64,000 nucleotides of DNA, taken from the NCBI GenBank assembly GCA_000328365.1, contig KB305961.1, positions 121,178-185,177 on the forward strand, written 5' to 3'. Origin of the DNA: Capitella teleta (taxonomy: Eukaryota; Annelida; Polychaeta; Capitellidae). The translations under genes and the position numbers were made by a program. Shown piece after piece: positions 38,345-52,643 of the stretch. Positions within the stretch are counted from its first letter, which is position 1; every line of letters begins with the position of its first letter. Under the pieces are notes generated by a model. That model searched no databases. It worked only from the letters and a program-made list of their open reading frames with translations, and was not told the DNA's origin.

Positions 38345-39831
38345 TTATTCGTGTAAATAAATATACAGGATTATAGTAGGTGAAAGAAAATCAAACAAAC
38401 GAACAAACAAATCAAAACTGCAACATAAATGTAGCTTAATCAAATTGTAAAATGATTAAATGCACATATAGTAATTCTTCACCAGTAACTTCAAAGTTTA
38501 AAAACATCAGGCCATCTCTTAAAATTAATAACAAAGGTCTTTTAGGGCTAACGATTCAGCAATCGTCGCTTCATCATACATGCCTCTTTGTATTATACTT
38601 TTTACATTTTCAAAATCATGAAATATAAAACGTAACGGAACAGAACTTAAAACAGAACATAAATGTACATTTTCACTAATGACAGAATACATGCAACCAT
38701 AAAAACAATAGTTGCTGGCAAGTTTTACAATGGCGTTACTGCTGCTCAGGCACTGCATATAAAAACTTAAGGAGCGTATCAGAAGGGCCGAAATTAAGTT
38801 TCCTTTTGGTAAATTATTTATATATTTAGTACGAGTTCTTAATTTCCAAATACGTTTTAAACATTTTCGCCATGCTGTTAAAATTGGCTCAATATTCTTA
38901 AATTCCATAGGGAGCAACCGTAGAACGAGGAGCAATAAAAAAAAACAAAAAAACAAAAACAAAAAACAATACGCTTAAAACATCAAATGAACAATGGCCG
39001 AATTTACACATTAGCACATTAGTTAAACAGTACAGATCGGAAGCAGCCTTTTTCACATTTCTGGTGGAACTATTGTCTCCGATTGTGGTGCCCAGATGCA
39101 CGGCTGTAGAATTTTGCTGAATAATACGCCCGTTGAGCCTCAAATTCACCTCCTTCCTGATTGGTCTGCCACATACCAGAAGCGCACTTTTATCTGCATT
39201 AAATAACACGTTGAAATTATTCGCAAACTGCTCACATACATTTAGCAGGACTTTGGCAGCCGTTAAAGTTGGAGCTAATAAAGCCACATCATCGGCATAG
39301 CTCAAGGCTCCTGTAAATAAATGACCCAGACGACAGCCAGATCCACAATGTTTTAGCCTAATTAACAGCTCATCAAAATATATACAAAAAAGAGTTGGTG
39401 AGAGAACGCTGCCTTGTTTTATGCCATTAGAACACGGAAAGTTATCGGAAATACAATTTTTCCATCGCACACACATACTTTGATTCGTATACAGCAGAGC
39501 AAGCAACATAAATATCCTTGCGCATAACCCTCTCTCACGCAACAAATAAAATAAACGAACATACTGTACACGATCAAAAGCTTTAGATGCATCAAGTAAC
39601 ATAACATAGCATGGTGAACCTCTTGATTGATAACATTTTGTTATACAAAAGTGCATTGAACGGTTGAGTGCTTGGGTTTAAAACCATACTGTAAATTACT
39701 TGTACTGAATGTGTTCACATGTTCAGTTAGAATCATTCGATCAAAAACCTTTCCAACAATGCTGCTAAGGGCTATGGATCTATAATTCGTACTGACGCTT
39801 AAAGATTTTCTTCTATTTTTTGGGGATTGGT

Positions 39832-40891
39832 CATAGACCTAGTATAACAGTTAGACCACGCATGAGCCTTGAAACCCCGGCACGCAGTCAAGCGTATCGG
39901 TAAAGCGGCGGAAACGTGGTGCAAAGGCATTTCGTTCCGCCGTTAAAGTAGACCATGACTTAAAGTTCTTTCATATACAAGTAGATTTTTTTTTTTGTAT
40001 TATGCATTATGATTTGATCCTGAAGTCTCAAAAGCAGGGAAGAGTGTAATTGGAAGTGCATGTGATTGAGTTATATATTCAAAGGAATTTCCAATCCAGA
40101 AGAAAAGTACAAAAGACGAAAGAGGTCGAGATGGAGGTTATTTAGCTTTATTTGAATACTTAAATGACATGAACTATTGATTAGAAATACCTAANNNNNN
40201 NNNNNNNNNNNNNNNNNNNNNNNNNNNNNNNNNNNNNNNNNNNNAGTTCTTCTGTTTTGTATAATGACTTGCACACAATAACACCTCAAATATTATCACT
40301 AAGTAACTGATCTAGTAACCACGAATGGGCCAGTGCGCCATGCTCGTCGGCTGAATGCATAGTCTTAGCATAAGGACATGTGCATATCCTATAATAACAC
40401 GATGCTTCAGTCATGGTCTTGCTTGGCTAATCAGTGAGGAACAAATGATTAAACCGACAAGAAATCGGCAACGTTATTCACAGCTTACATTTCACAACTT
40501 TAAAGTTGCCATGAACTCTCATGATCCGCATGAATATAAAAATAAAGCCTATTGAAACGATTTGTAACGCACGAACTGCTCAATAAGTCTTTAGAAACTG
40601 TCTGAAAATAACATTTCCATAAATGACCCAGATTAATAAAAACTATTTAGATGTATTGTTGCTGGATATATGAATAGCTCTTTAATTTCATGAGACTTGT
40701 GTGTGAGAGTTGAGTGAATAACTCGCGATATTTCGTAATTATTTCCTTGACTCAACAATCTAACCCAGCTGGATAACATGTAAAACTTCCTGTTGCAAAT
40801 AACTCAACAATCTAACGCATCCGGATGACTTAATCCATCCGCGAGGCCAAAATTACAACAGAATGCTTCATCTATATCTTATCATATCTCT
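39832..40891. mobile_element. Insertion inside the LINE with 9-bp target duplication
   Basis: The LINE reading is interrupted exactly where GGGATTGGT occurs on both sides (39823-39831 and 40892-40900). That indicates a transposition event with a 9-bp duplication. The insert has no convincing terminal inverted repeats and no recognised coding sequence, and contains a 50-N gap. It could be a MULE-like or SINE-like element; the family is unknown. Confidence 0.6.
40195..40244. other. Scaffold gap (50 N)
   Basis: Fifty N inside the insertion within the LINE. The true length is unknown, as is usual for such placeholders in repeat-rich DNA. Confidence 0.95.
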
Positions 40892-41830
40892 GGGATTGGT
40901 ATCAATACAGACACAAGCAATTGTTTGGGAACACATGTATGCGATATCATACAATTGAAGAGAAACGATAAATGTACAAAGAGAGTATCACCTCCATGGA
41001 TAACATGATTGGACATAAAATTATCCGTACAATCGGATTTGTCCTTCTTCAATTTACTTACAGCCGATCGAACACCCTGAGCTGTGAATTGATGAGAGCT
41101 ATAGCATGAACCTTGGTCACAAACATTTTGTACAGATATTTTAAAAAGAGCGATTAATTCATTCATTGAATCACGATCATAATCAACACAATTATACAAT
41201 TCATCATACTTTTTTTGTGTGTGCAAATAACTCACAAATATTGTTAGTATCTTTTGCATCATCCATTTTTTTCTGTGCTATTACTTTTCTTGTTTCTAGT
41301 TCTTTTAAACTCCCCCCCCCACAGATCACGGCTATCATTTTTCACGAATGCCTCAGCCATCCGCTGAAAAGAAAGATATTTTTCTAAAAGATTGAGAACA
41401 AGAAAAATACAGGGAAGCTCTACCAAAGGCACAGTAGCGTGCCCAGTGGAGGCACAGCTATTGGGGTCCGGGGGGGGGGGTTATTCCCCCAGGATTTTTT
41501 TCTAAGAACCAGAACCAAAGGCCAAAATCTGGGCAGTTTGACTGGAATTCCTCTTATAAAATATACCAATACCTCACAAACACAAAAGACACGTTTTGTT
41601 TTCACAAGACATTTAATGCATACAATTCGTATGTGATTTGTATATAATTCAGATGCGACGCTTCTTCTGGCGATCCCAATCACTGGCAGCTTCCCGCAGA
41701 GAAACTCAACTTAATATGATGGACACCAGAAAACTAACGAGCATTATGGTTATACTCAAAACATTTTGGTTTTAGCCCCTTTTGAAACTAGAATCACATG
41801 TATAGTCACATAGTGTTGCTTCTTCGTGAG

Positions 41831-42065
41831 TCAAAGCCCTCTCGATGGGGCGTGTGCGTCGATGGAGCCAGTTAACCATTGTTATCCTTGTAACCATGGA
41901 TGTCAGCCTGGGTTACATTTTGTCACATTCTTGTGGAATTCGTTACATATCAAAACGTTCAACATTCAATTGAGTGAATAGAGAATATCGGTGCGACCAT
42001 CACTAAAACCTCCTTGACGCAGTCAATGTGTTTCTACGCCAAAAATGAATAACTGCAATGACCCA
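41831..42065 (-). repeat. Dispersed repeat, copy 2
   Basis: Reverse-complement counterpart of 1810-2070, located inside the hAT element near its right end. The same ordered landmarks are kept, with scattered substitutions and small indels. Confidence 0.6.
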
Positions 42066-42642
42066 CTCAAATTTGTTGCACTCCAGCAGACAAGATAACC
42101 TGCTACTAATATTAGAGTTATTAAATTAGTATGAAACAGCTTTTAATGTGGCTTTAGCTATTAAATGGCTTTGTGTTGAAAGTAAGTGATATAACACTAC
42201 CGATCAGGGCATTTTCTGGTACAGTCTCTATAGAAAACAAAATTGCCAGCCTTCTGGGGGCCGGATTTTATTGACCCCCCCCCCCCAAAAAAAAAAGGCC
42301 GCGGGCCGGACCCAGAGCCCTCGCGGGCCGCCAGATGCCGATCCCTGGTTTAGAGCTCACCGAGGAATTTCGCCCAAATATCCTCTCGTGTGTTATTGGC
42401 GTGTCAGTCAGAGGTCAGGGAATATCTGACAATGAAAATCGAACATTTCTATTTTGATATTTTTATTTTGATCCCTTGTCAATTGCTCTTCTAATTAAAC
42501 CAGATTAAATCTATTATTTTTATTTATTTATTTCAGGAATATGTGCGCAAGTGGTTTAACTTGGAACTCACGAAATTTCACAGTGCAAACCCGGAATGAG
42601 GTGTTGGCATAACCAAAGAGGTGCATTTCTTTTGTACCAAAG

Positions 42643-45600
42643 TATACATGTAGCAGAGAGGGTATATTCCCCTAATTCCAAGCTACTGTGAATAGGCGCT
42701 TTAACATGGCACAGCAATTCTAGTAATTCTATGATTCCAGGTATTTGAATGGTGGACCGCATGTGAAATTAACAAATGCAAACAATTTCCAAGTTTAATC
42801 ATTCAATTGGAGTAATCTGATTATCGATCTCTAATTACTTTCTTCTTACTCACTTTTCTTTTTGTCTTCTTTTTCCTTCGATCTTCCTTTTCATCCTTGT
42901 TTTCCATATAAATGTACATCATACATGTTTAAATTGTAGGTAAAAATTTACATGAGTAAAAATTAATGATGATGGACGCGTAAATTATAATGGTTTAAAA
43001 GGCCAATATAGAAATCGGTTAATTTAGAAAACATGCAAGCGTTGTTAGGCCTATGGTGGCATTGTGTAACACTCAGTTGGCCGCTTCGACTGGTGCTGTG
43101 GCGTCGTCTGCTCGTTAGACAATGCTATGGTGGTCCATTGTTACAGGCGGTGGCGTCGGAAACGACCGAAGTGTGCATGTGTCACCTACATGCATATACA
43201 GAGTTAGCCCAATAATATGGCTGATCCCGACCGCCCGTGTTTATTCGGCAATAGATAGGCCTAATACATGCAGATAAGATAAACATACATGATTTATGAA
43301 AGTGTGAAAGAGATTGAAGAAACGCAAATTTAAACATGTAAAAGTATTATGAAGAAAATGTTGGGGGGGGGGAGATCTGAAGATCTTTTTCCGATTCAAA
43401 AAAACTCATGATTCATCAGTGAGCAAGCAGATATGAGTTGATATTTTAATCTAAGCGTCTTCTTTATGTGATATATGTAATAACGTAAGAGAATATAACA
43501 CGATAGCTTATTATTAATTTAGTTCTTGGGTTTTGATTCGTAGGATATCATAACGCATTTTTTTTTTCACCTGCGGAACAAGATGCGTTATGATTATCTC
43601 CTTGGGGTTTCGAAATCCACCTGTGGTGAATCCATGTTGACGAAACCAGTCTAAGAATGTTGACCTGAGAAGAGATCCGAATTAAGCGAATCCTTCCGCG
43701 TAAAGGGATAAAATTTCGGATAAATCACTCCAGGAACGATCTTTGGGCGCTAATTATCTAATTAGCCTTCATCAAAAATCTAATTTGTGTCCAAGTGCCG
43801 TGAAATCGGCCCCAAAAGTCAGGAACTAAGGCTGTCACGTGATACAAATAAAAGGTTGTTGTGGAACTTGGTCGCCATTTTGCCTCAGGAGAGAAAGAAT
43901 AGATGAGTGAATGGCTATGAAAACCGTCGTCTGCTGTTCTCACAGCGTCTCAGGTAAACCAAATGCACACCTGCAATTATAAGGCAGACTATGAATTTCA
44001 CACACGAGAGATTTTGATTAATTTCCGATCAATAGTATATGTTTGAGGCCGGGCAGCTTGAATTATAGCGGTGTACAATAAATCATTAAATGTGTTATCA
44101 GTAATGACAGGTTGAGGTTGATAATTCATCTATTCTATGCATGTTCTTAGACATCAATGGCTGGGTTTGCCGAGCTGGTTATTTACACTGTTGCAATTTG
44201 CCTTAGATTAAATTTGAGCTTGATAAGAGTGGCCTGAAGCTGTCCTGACAGGTTGAGGTTGAACAGATTGTAATTGGCTGCTTACACTGTACCTTGCACC
44301 GTTTACCTGTAATTGATTAGTGAAATCTGATTGCCCATAATTTTAATATACAAAACATGGAATAAAGCATTTGGCTAGTTTTAATTTTACATGACAATAA
44401 TTGAATAATAATTAATAAAAATATAATTAATGATTAAATATAGGCATATATACATTATTTTGTTTTGTTTTAACTTTTTTTTTTTTAATATTCAACTTTT
44501 ATTCAACAAACAGATATTTACAGTAGATGGAATAGTACAAATTATGGATTACTTTTTAATGAGGATAGAATTGATGAAGAATTTCCCCTAATGATGACAA
44601 GAGAGATCTTCTGGCAGATGTAGTGGTGAGGGAGAGGTAGATTGGCCTTCTAGTTTGTCTTTTATTGGCAGTTTGATTTTTTTTTTTTTTAGCTCGTTAA
44701 TAAATTTTATTATTGATGGTCCGTCCCCATTATTAAATATATTACCAATGGGAATGATTGAGTAACCCGATTCGTAATTGCTCAATGTCCATTGTAATGT
44801 ATATTCATTTTCAATGGAAATATAATTAAAATTAACAATAGCTCTAATTAATATACATGTAATTATTTATATAGAACTTGAAATAATTTTGAAACACATG
44901 CACGTACCATTTCTTTTGCTCAGATTCTCATTCACAAAAAAGATTCTTATATGCATGATTGGATAGGTATATATCCATAGAGCTAGACATCACATTGTGG
45001 CATGCCTTGGCTGAATCATAATTGCTGCTCTATTGCGTTCAAAGCCTTTGATCTTGTAATAATCACCCAGGCCTGAACATTTTTTTCACCCGAGAATATA
45101 TATACCGTACTGTCAGGAGATGAAATCAAATGAGTAAAGACCAAAAAACTGAGGAAGCACTAGCTACCTGTCTCCAAGATCAATTCAGAGACCACGAAAT
45201 TATGCAATTAAACTTTTGTAACATATCTGAGTATGCCGATCAAGAACTCGCAGCCATGGATTATATTATGTGTTGTGAAGTAGCCTTCATTATAAAGCGA
45301 GTGATTGAAATTCTCTCTTTTTGTGAATTGTTTACTTTGATTATCAATCGATATATTAAGCAGTCCACAGTACAAGGATATTCTCCCGCTTTGACTCTTG
45401 AAAAGTGAATAATCCGTTTGAGCAGCCGCAATCTTTTGAAGCACTTTCTGAAATAATTCCCACCCTTTTCTTGGAACTGCATGTTAATTATTTCTTAGTC
45501 ATGTGTTTGTGGTGGAAATCTACAATGGATAATTAATATTTCGTTTGATTGACATTCAATTTACAGCTTACTCTCACAACCCATTACATCCATTCAAGTA

Positions 45601-47225
45601 TTCCTTGTCCCTCAACAAATGGTTAAACTTTTGACAAAACACGTTAAAAAAAAAAAAAAAAAAAAAAAATCTGCAGAAAAATATCGTTCTGACATTTCCT
45701 TTGAGGGGAAGCCAATTCAGTTCCAACACCTGCCAAATTTTCTCTCTTTATGAATTTCCGCTTCATATAATTTATTATTAATCAGTGTTAACATAATTTT
45801 ATCCATGCAGTCATTAGTATATACACCGGTATTTAACGCGGTGTATTGCCGTCGGAGTTAGTTCAAGGCACGACCCATCACTTGGCTTCTTCCTGTTATC
45901 TTTGTTCAAAGAAAGTCCTTCGGATTCCTCGATTCAAGTGCGTTAAGTTCTCTTGGAGTATTCAACGCGCGCCAATTCTTAGCAAACAGACAACCACGTT
46001 GTGCTAGCAATGCCCTGTACGCTTGGATTTATTTGACATTTTCACGGTGTTATATAAATAGTGAGCGTGAGTTTGATCTCGCAATTTTATGTGCAGTTGA
46101 CTCTAAATGCGGTGCTCTTAAATCACCAATAAGGTTCCGAACATTGTGGCTCTTAAACTCTTTGCGTCGGTTCAACAACCCTATTGATTTCTTCGAGTTT
46201 TTTTTTTTTTTTTTTTTTAATGGCCTTTGCAGAGATTCCTAAATCCTTCTGCAGACGATCTGCTTTTATTTTCCTCTCGTCATGACTTAGTTTGCACTTG
46301 TGGAATGAACCATTTGTCTTTCACGGGAGTACCTCTAGGTTTTCTCTTATTTATACGGAGCTGAAAAAGGTTATTGTCAACTGTTGGCGTAATTGCTTTC
46401 CATGTTAAGATTGTTTTCTATGCGTGCGAAGAATAGTGTTCAGGGTCATTTGGTTTTATCTCTGTGAGAGTTTGAAGTCGTAAATTATTTCATGCTATTG
46501 CTTTTAATACACTTGATTTTCCTGACTTCTTCTATCGCTGATTATTCCTTGCGATGCAACTCAGCTGATTTCATTCATGCATATAATATAATAACCTTGT
46601 ACAGGTATGTTCATCATGTACCTGAGTTGAGCGTTTCATTTTCGTCACTGTATATCTGGCGTAGCATCCCGCTGCCACGCGTGTTCCCTTGTGGGCAGAG
46701 GCACCGTGTCTTCCCCAGGGGAGGCGTCGACTGGGCGCGTGTCGGTTCCTCCCTGGTCGTATGACCACGTGCCTTCCACGTACTCACTTTGGTCCAAGCA
46801 CGTTCCACATTTTGGTAATACATGTATACGCATCATTCGGTCGTTGACACGATCGGGGTTTTCAGGCCGCGAAATCTGAATATTCGTATCTCATTGATGT
46901 GATTTACGAACTAACAACTAGTCATCAGACATTGTATCAACATTGGTCCATTGCATTTTATGCTCTCATCAGATCAACATAAAGGAATACACACACAGGT
47001 TGTCATGCTTGCAGTGATTATATATAAACAACATACCAGCACAGAAGCGGGAAGCAGTTACCATAACAACCTCATATAGCGACGATGCCATATGCACTCA
47101 GAGTGGATTAGACTTAATAAAGATATTTCATCAGAGTTTCCCACAAACTGATGCATAGCTGCGCATTCTAATACAAGTGTGCATTTAGATGTTTTCTTCT
47201 TCGCAGGCGCCGGACTGACTCCTTG
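42643..47225. other. Gene-free interval upstream of TOGARAM1
   Basis: AT-rich DNA with G-run (43362-43371), A-run (45645-45669) and T-run (46199-46219) tracts. ORFs stay under 95 codons and none is recognised. A GC-richer patch at 46650-46800 has no motif I know. The right end (to 47205) ends in a good acceptor (TTCGCAG), so a 5' UTR exon of TOGARAM1 should lie in this interval. Confidence 0.4.
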
Positions 47226-50200
47226 ATGGCAGCGACCCGCGTGGCTCACCGCTCTGATCAATCTGCACATGCAAGCGTTGGTCTAATGCCGGTCACTGTG
47301 GCCGTTATGGACGAAGAGGAAATCGCTCGCCAGCTTCACGACCCTAGTTTCGACCGACGCACCGACATTCTCGAGCAGCTTCGAGCGGCATCGCGACGCA
47401 ATGGAGGTCGGTTGCCGTTCAGCAACAAACCGGCCATATTCGAAGCCGTTGGACAAACGCTGGCAGACAGCAATTGGCATGTGCGCAACCAGAGCATCCA
47501 ATTGCTGCATGAATTGGTGCCGCAGTTTGGGGATGAGTTGGATGACTGCATGCGGCTGGTGGTGAGCCGACTGGTTGGCTGTGTTGGTGATAGTAATGTG
47601 AGTATCAGACGAGCGGCGATTCAGACGCTGCACGTTTACATGAAGCACACTCGCGATGTCTCCTCTGTGCTTCAAGCGGTCGTCGCTCACGGATTGGAGA
47701 ACTCGGAGCCTCGTGTTCGCAAGGAGGTCACTATCGCACTCCCAGTCCTCTGTACGCCGGATTTCGCGCGCACGGATTTCTTCAGCGTGACGCAAGCGTT
47801 GTGTAAGCGGCTTCTGGATCCCGGAGAACAGCAGTCACATGCTTTGCTTTCGCTCGAGAAGATCCGTGGCCTTGTGGGCGAACAGGTGTTCAACAGTTAC
47901 GTGCATCGCCTGTCGCCCCCGATGCGCCGTTTCTACTTCAAGCTCACTGACCACACGGAGGACGAGAACTTCAACGGGCACCATCCACGCATGAACGACA
48001 CCTCCTCGAATCATTACGAGTTTGGCGTTGTGCCAAGTCACGTGATGGACAAACTCAGCGATCAGAGTAACTTTCGGACACGAGCCCAAGCGGTCGAGGA
48101 GCTCAAGCAGACGATTCGCGACCTGCAGGATCCCTCGGCCCTTGCACCGCACGTGCCGGCTTTTATTCAGTTCCTCACTAACCTCCTCGATGATTCTAAC
48201 TTTAAGATCACGACAGTAACTCTAGAGATCTTAGGTCTCCTTGTTCAGCGTTTAGGCAGAGGCATGGAGCCGCACTTGCAAGCCATGACGGCTGCCCTGG
48301 CTAAGCGCATGGGCGACAACAAGATTGTCGTGCGGCAAGCCATCATGAAAGACGTCATGCAACTCATGCAGGCGCTCAGCCCGCGCACTACCCTGGCGGC
48401 AATCCTCGACAATCTCGCTCACCGCAATTCTCGTGTACGGCAGGAGACGCTCAACATCTGCATTGCTTCACTGCTTACCTTCCCTTCGTATGACTTTGAT
48501 TTGGGCGAAATCTGCCAACGTATCGCTCACACGCTGGTCGACCCCAAGCGGCAAGTAAGGCAAGCGTCTCTCGAGTGCTTCGCCAATCTCGCTCAGACGA
48601 TGGGTCCCGGCAAGATGCAGCCGCTCGTACAAGCGGTGGATTCAGTGGAACTCAGCTGCGAAGGGGATGGTGTCATGGCGGCTGTGCAGGCACGGCTGGC
48701 ACGCAGGCAGCTGCCACGGCTGAGTGTAGACGGGCTCGTGGACTATGCCATCCTGATCCCGTCGTCGGCGTCATCAGCGCGCGGGGCATCGACCCCTCAA
48801 GGGGCCGATCTGGATTGGATACTATCCGCGTCTGGAGGGTCAGGGTCATCTGCAAGGTCATCACGCAATGAGGTTATGGAACTGGAGTCTGTGACCTCAT
48901 CTGCGAGGTCAACGCCCGTGCATCCTGATAACTCACACGGTCCATCGCCTCGCAGGCACCTCAGTGCTGGTACGACTTCACTCTTCCTGAGTTCACTTTA
49001 ATCTGAAATCTGACTTCCAGGAAAATCGAGAAATCGACTCCCTTGGGAGGAAGCTGCCGAGCAGCACAACGACAACAACACTGCTAACCCCCAGGTAAGA
49101 AAAATCAACCGAAAATCGATCGAAAATCAACCAATTGTAAATTCACGATTTTGATATTTCTGGACAAATTGAACATTTTTCATTAAGTAAATGAAGTAAC
49201 TCCTTGGGGGGTCCTATAAGTAGTTTCATATATTATTTTTTTATGAAAAGTGATTTCAACGGCATGTTTGCGCAAGGGATGATAACATACCTTTAGCAAC
49301 TCTTTCTGGGCCAACCCTTGCAGCGGTCGCCCCAGCCTCTTTTCCTTACGTAAACGCGATTTTTTTTCTAACTTTATTGACTGGCGATTGATCGATGTGT
49401 CGTGGATTATAAGCGAACTCCATAAAGGCGCCATTTGCAGAAGAAGAGAAAAAAAAAAAAACGAAGAACAAAACTCATTGATCTTCTGAGGATAGCTACT
49501 TGCTAATCTTACCAATTCATGATCTAGATAGCTCAACATTAAAGCAATTTCTCAGCGATAAGTGAATAAAATCGAGTAAAGACGTGCCTCAAATGCCCTG
49601 ACTGCCACAGCAGACCCTGCAGTCCTCAATTGGCACCGATTGAACGGATTGATTTGCCGAATTCATTCATCTGGCCTCGACAGACCTTCTTTGAATTTGG
49701 CAACATGCCAACTTGGATGATTTCACCCTATAGCTTGCTTCGTAGCGAGTTTTAATCCTTGCTTCAATTCTTGTGAACAAAAATATTAATTTAAATCATG
49801 AGTTGTTGACAAGAAACTTAAATCTCTAAATTATGACCCAGGGTTAACATTGAAACATAAATACGGAGTCAAATGTCCTTGCATCGGCTTCCTGGTCCAG
49901 TTCTTAACCATGCAGTCATGTCTGCTGGCAGTTTCCTGTTGTGTGCACCTGTGATGGCCTCCCGGGAACAAGGCTCCTTTATTGATTAACCCCTCCCCCC
50001 TCCCCTAACCCTCCTGTCGTCACTCTTTCATCGATACAATTGTCAGGATTCAATGAATTAGTGTGCAACATGTCTCGGCAAATTCACTCTTAATTATTGT
50101 CTTATGCACAACGCTGCTTCTCTGAGATTGCGAGAGAAATATTGCATGAGGGCGAAGCAGGAGTTTGTTGATCATCTTTGTTTACTTGTTTGTTCTTTAT

Positions 50201-52612
50201 GAGTAAACATGGGTGGATTACTGGATCATGTGACCTTGGGGTTCATTCGGTCTAATATCTCAGTGCTGTTGTAGGGTCTCATATGTAATGACATGAACGA
50301 CATTCACATGATACTCACATCAAGTACTGAACTGATCATCGTATTACGAGTACATCTTATCATCATATATCATTATGAGTACATCTTATCATTGTTTTCT
50401 TCAGCATCCCAAAGCGAGAGGCATATGGAGGCAGGAGGATGTTGAGTTGTCGCCCAGTAGGAAATCTCGCAACAACCAGAAGGCCTCCACTCACATGTCC
50501 CGAGACCCGTCCCCTCAAGGTTTGTAGTCATTCATTTACATACATATATATACAGTACCCCTTGCTCTTATCTTATCCTTTCTTTTAGGATCGTACCTGC
50601 AGATTCACATGTCAAAGAATAATTCCAAGTACAAGCAAAGTACCTCATCTGATATTGCCGCATCTCAGCCTTTCACAACGTACAATTCAGACCGTCGTTC
50701 AGAACCGGGAGCTGACGGTACGATGATTTCTTCTCTGCTTCTTCTTCGTGCACTCGTCTCCCATGCGTTTTTACGTGTGTGCACTCTGGTTTCTACTGCC
50801 CGCAAATTCTGTTTCAATCTTTTTTTTCTTCTGGTAATGCTGTTCAAATGGCATAATTGTTTCTCTTCTTTTGATTGAATGGTCATGTAATATTACGTAA
50901 TTTGATGCCATTTGGATGTCGTAATGTACAGTATCCTTGATCATCTACGAGTACTTTGGCGCCATTTTGACACATTTTGCAGGCAGAAATCCGGTGACTA
51001 CGGAATGCCTATTATTCATTATGGATTACTATTTATTATTAGGATTCACCCGAGTGCAATTAGTTAATTAATTAATCAATGGCTAGGAATTCTGTTTCAA
51101 AATGGCGCCACTCTGATGATGGCGGTTGCTAGTCGTATGTGGTGTCTGCATGTTGCTGATGTCGCATGTTGATAGGTTGGAACTATCCTGCTTCGTTATC
51201 GAACACGCCTCGCAACTCCACCCACGCCCCCGATGTGAAGATGTTCTCGCAATCGTGGTCTGAGCCACAGATGTTTGAGGAGGCGGGGAAACCCAATAAG
51301 CGCATATTCTTAGATCCCATTTCAGGTATTTATCCGCTTGTTTCAATTTCTTGTTTGCAAATTGAAAAATAAAACCTGAGAAAGCTGCTTTCTTCTTTTT
51401 ATATTTTATTTAAATGATTTTATTCTGCTTGTTGTTCATTGCTACTTTTTTGTTTTGTATTGTTCAGTTGCGGACGGCAGTGGCTCTACAGGAGAATGGA
51501 TGGAAAATGATGATCGTAAAGGTCTCTTTTTAGTACCTCTATTTTTGCGTACAGGATTTAATTTTGTTTCTCTTGTTTTTTTCTCATTTTCGCAGCGTCT
51601 AAAGTTGACTCTTCTCCGATCCCTACGAAACCCACCCTCGCAAGAGGAGCTTCATCCAAAAAGAAAGTTCCGCCAATTTCCGGAAGTCGGTCGGATAAAT
51701 CATCAACTTCTGATCTCCATGAGGAGGCGACCAATCGCCCTGTTGTGGAAACAACTCGAGAGGAGGTGGGGTTGCTCGCTGACAGATCACGGTGCCAATT
51801 TAACGCTCGCTCACAGATGGACATGGGCCTGAAGTCCATCCGTAGTAGCGCCAACAAGAAGAAAGCCAACGTGAAATCAGACACTCGTTCTCCTAGTCCT
51901 GAATCAGAAGCAGACAGTGGAAAATCCAGCATGCGCTCAGATGACTCAAAAGCAAAGAGGTCAGGATATAATTCTCTCATGATGCTGAATCTCTTTGTGT
52001 CTCCAGTAAGCAGAACGACGCCCCGTTCGAGACGAAGCCTCGTTTGGCTCGGAAGCAGTCGCAGCGCTCTGAGGGTCCTGCGTCGTCGGCCCTCTCCTCC
52101 CCGTCGGTTGCTCAGATGGACTTCCAACCACGCGGTGGCGTCACATTCACGCAGAACCGTAGCTCAGACGTAGCGATCGTCGGCAAGGGATACGGCGACG
52201 AATCCCAGCAGTCCGACCCTCGTCCTTCCCAGCATGCAATGCGGGCAAAAGACCGACGTCGGCTGAACTCTAAAGGTGCCCCCTCTCACGCTCAATAATA
52301 GTATCAGTGTTCTACGTCTTTTTTGTCAATTATTTTTCCGTAGCGTAAAAGTCTTATCTTTGTTCTCACCTATACTCTTTGTCTTTTTTCACTGTATTTT
52401 AATTGTGTGGTGTTTTGTGAAGGCATGTTGTCGCCTCTCACCATGGCAAACCCCTCTGCTCCCGGAGGTCTCGAGTTGGACGACGAGCGATTCCCAGATG
52501 CCGTGATAGGGAGACGTAAGTCCCACCAACAGAATCTCTTTCATTTTCGCTTTTTCCCGTCCTGGTTAAACTTGCTTTCTCTCCTTCACAGCCAACTTTA
52601 TTGCATTTCACT

Positions 52613-52643
<31 letters not shown>

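Larger units (their letters stand above)
38345..41290 (-). mobile_element. LINE (non-LTR retrotransposon), reverse transcriptase part
   Basis: The minus strand encodes RT blocks in order: 41262-40890 (VRSAVSKLKKDKSDC, VSVLIPIP), about 39826-39657 (NYRSIALSSIVGKVFDRMIL, NLQYGFKPKHSTVQCTFV) and 39656-38990 (LLDASKAFDRV, NGIKQGSVLSPTLFCIYFDE, catalytic SYADDVALLAPT). Post-RT sequence continues to about 38525. Several frame breaks are present, and the 5' endonuclease part is absent. The fold and motifs fit the Jockey/CR1 group, but the clade cannot be fixed by eye. The first two RT pieces are separated by a 1.06-kb insertion (39832-40891). Confidence 0.85.

Noticed and set aside
47058-47270. 70-codon minus-strand ORF at the TOGARAM1 start
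   Set aside because: It overlaps the acceptor and first codons of TOGARAM1 on the other strand and has no motif.
51558-52127. 189-codon ORF on the minus strand
   Set aside because: Antisense to TOGARAM1 exons 7 and 8, whose sense frame matches the family linker.
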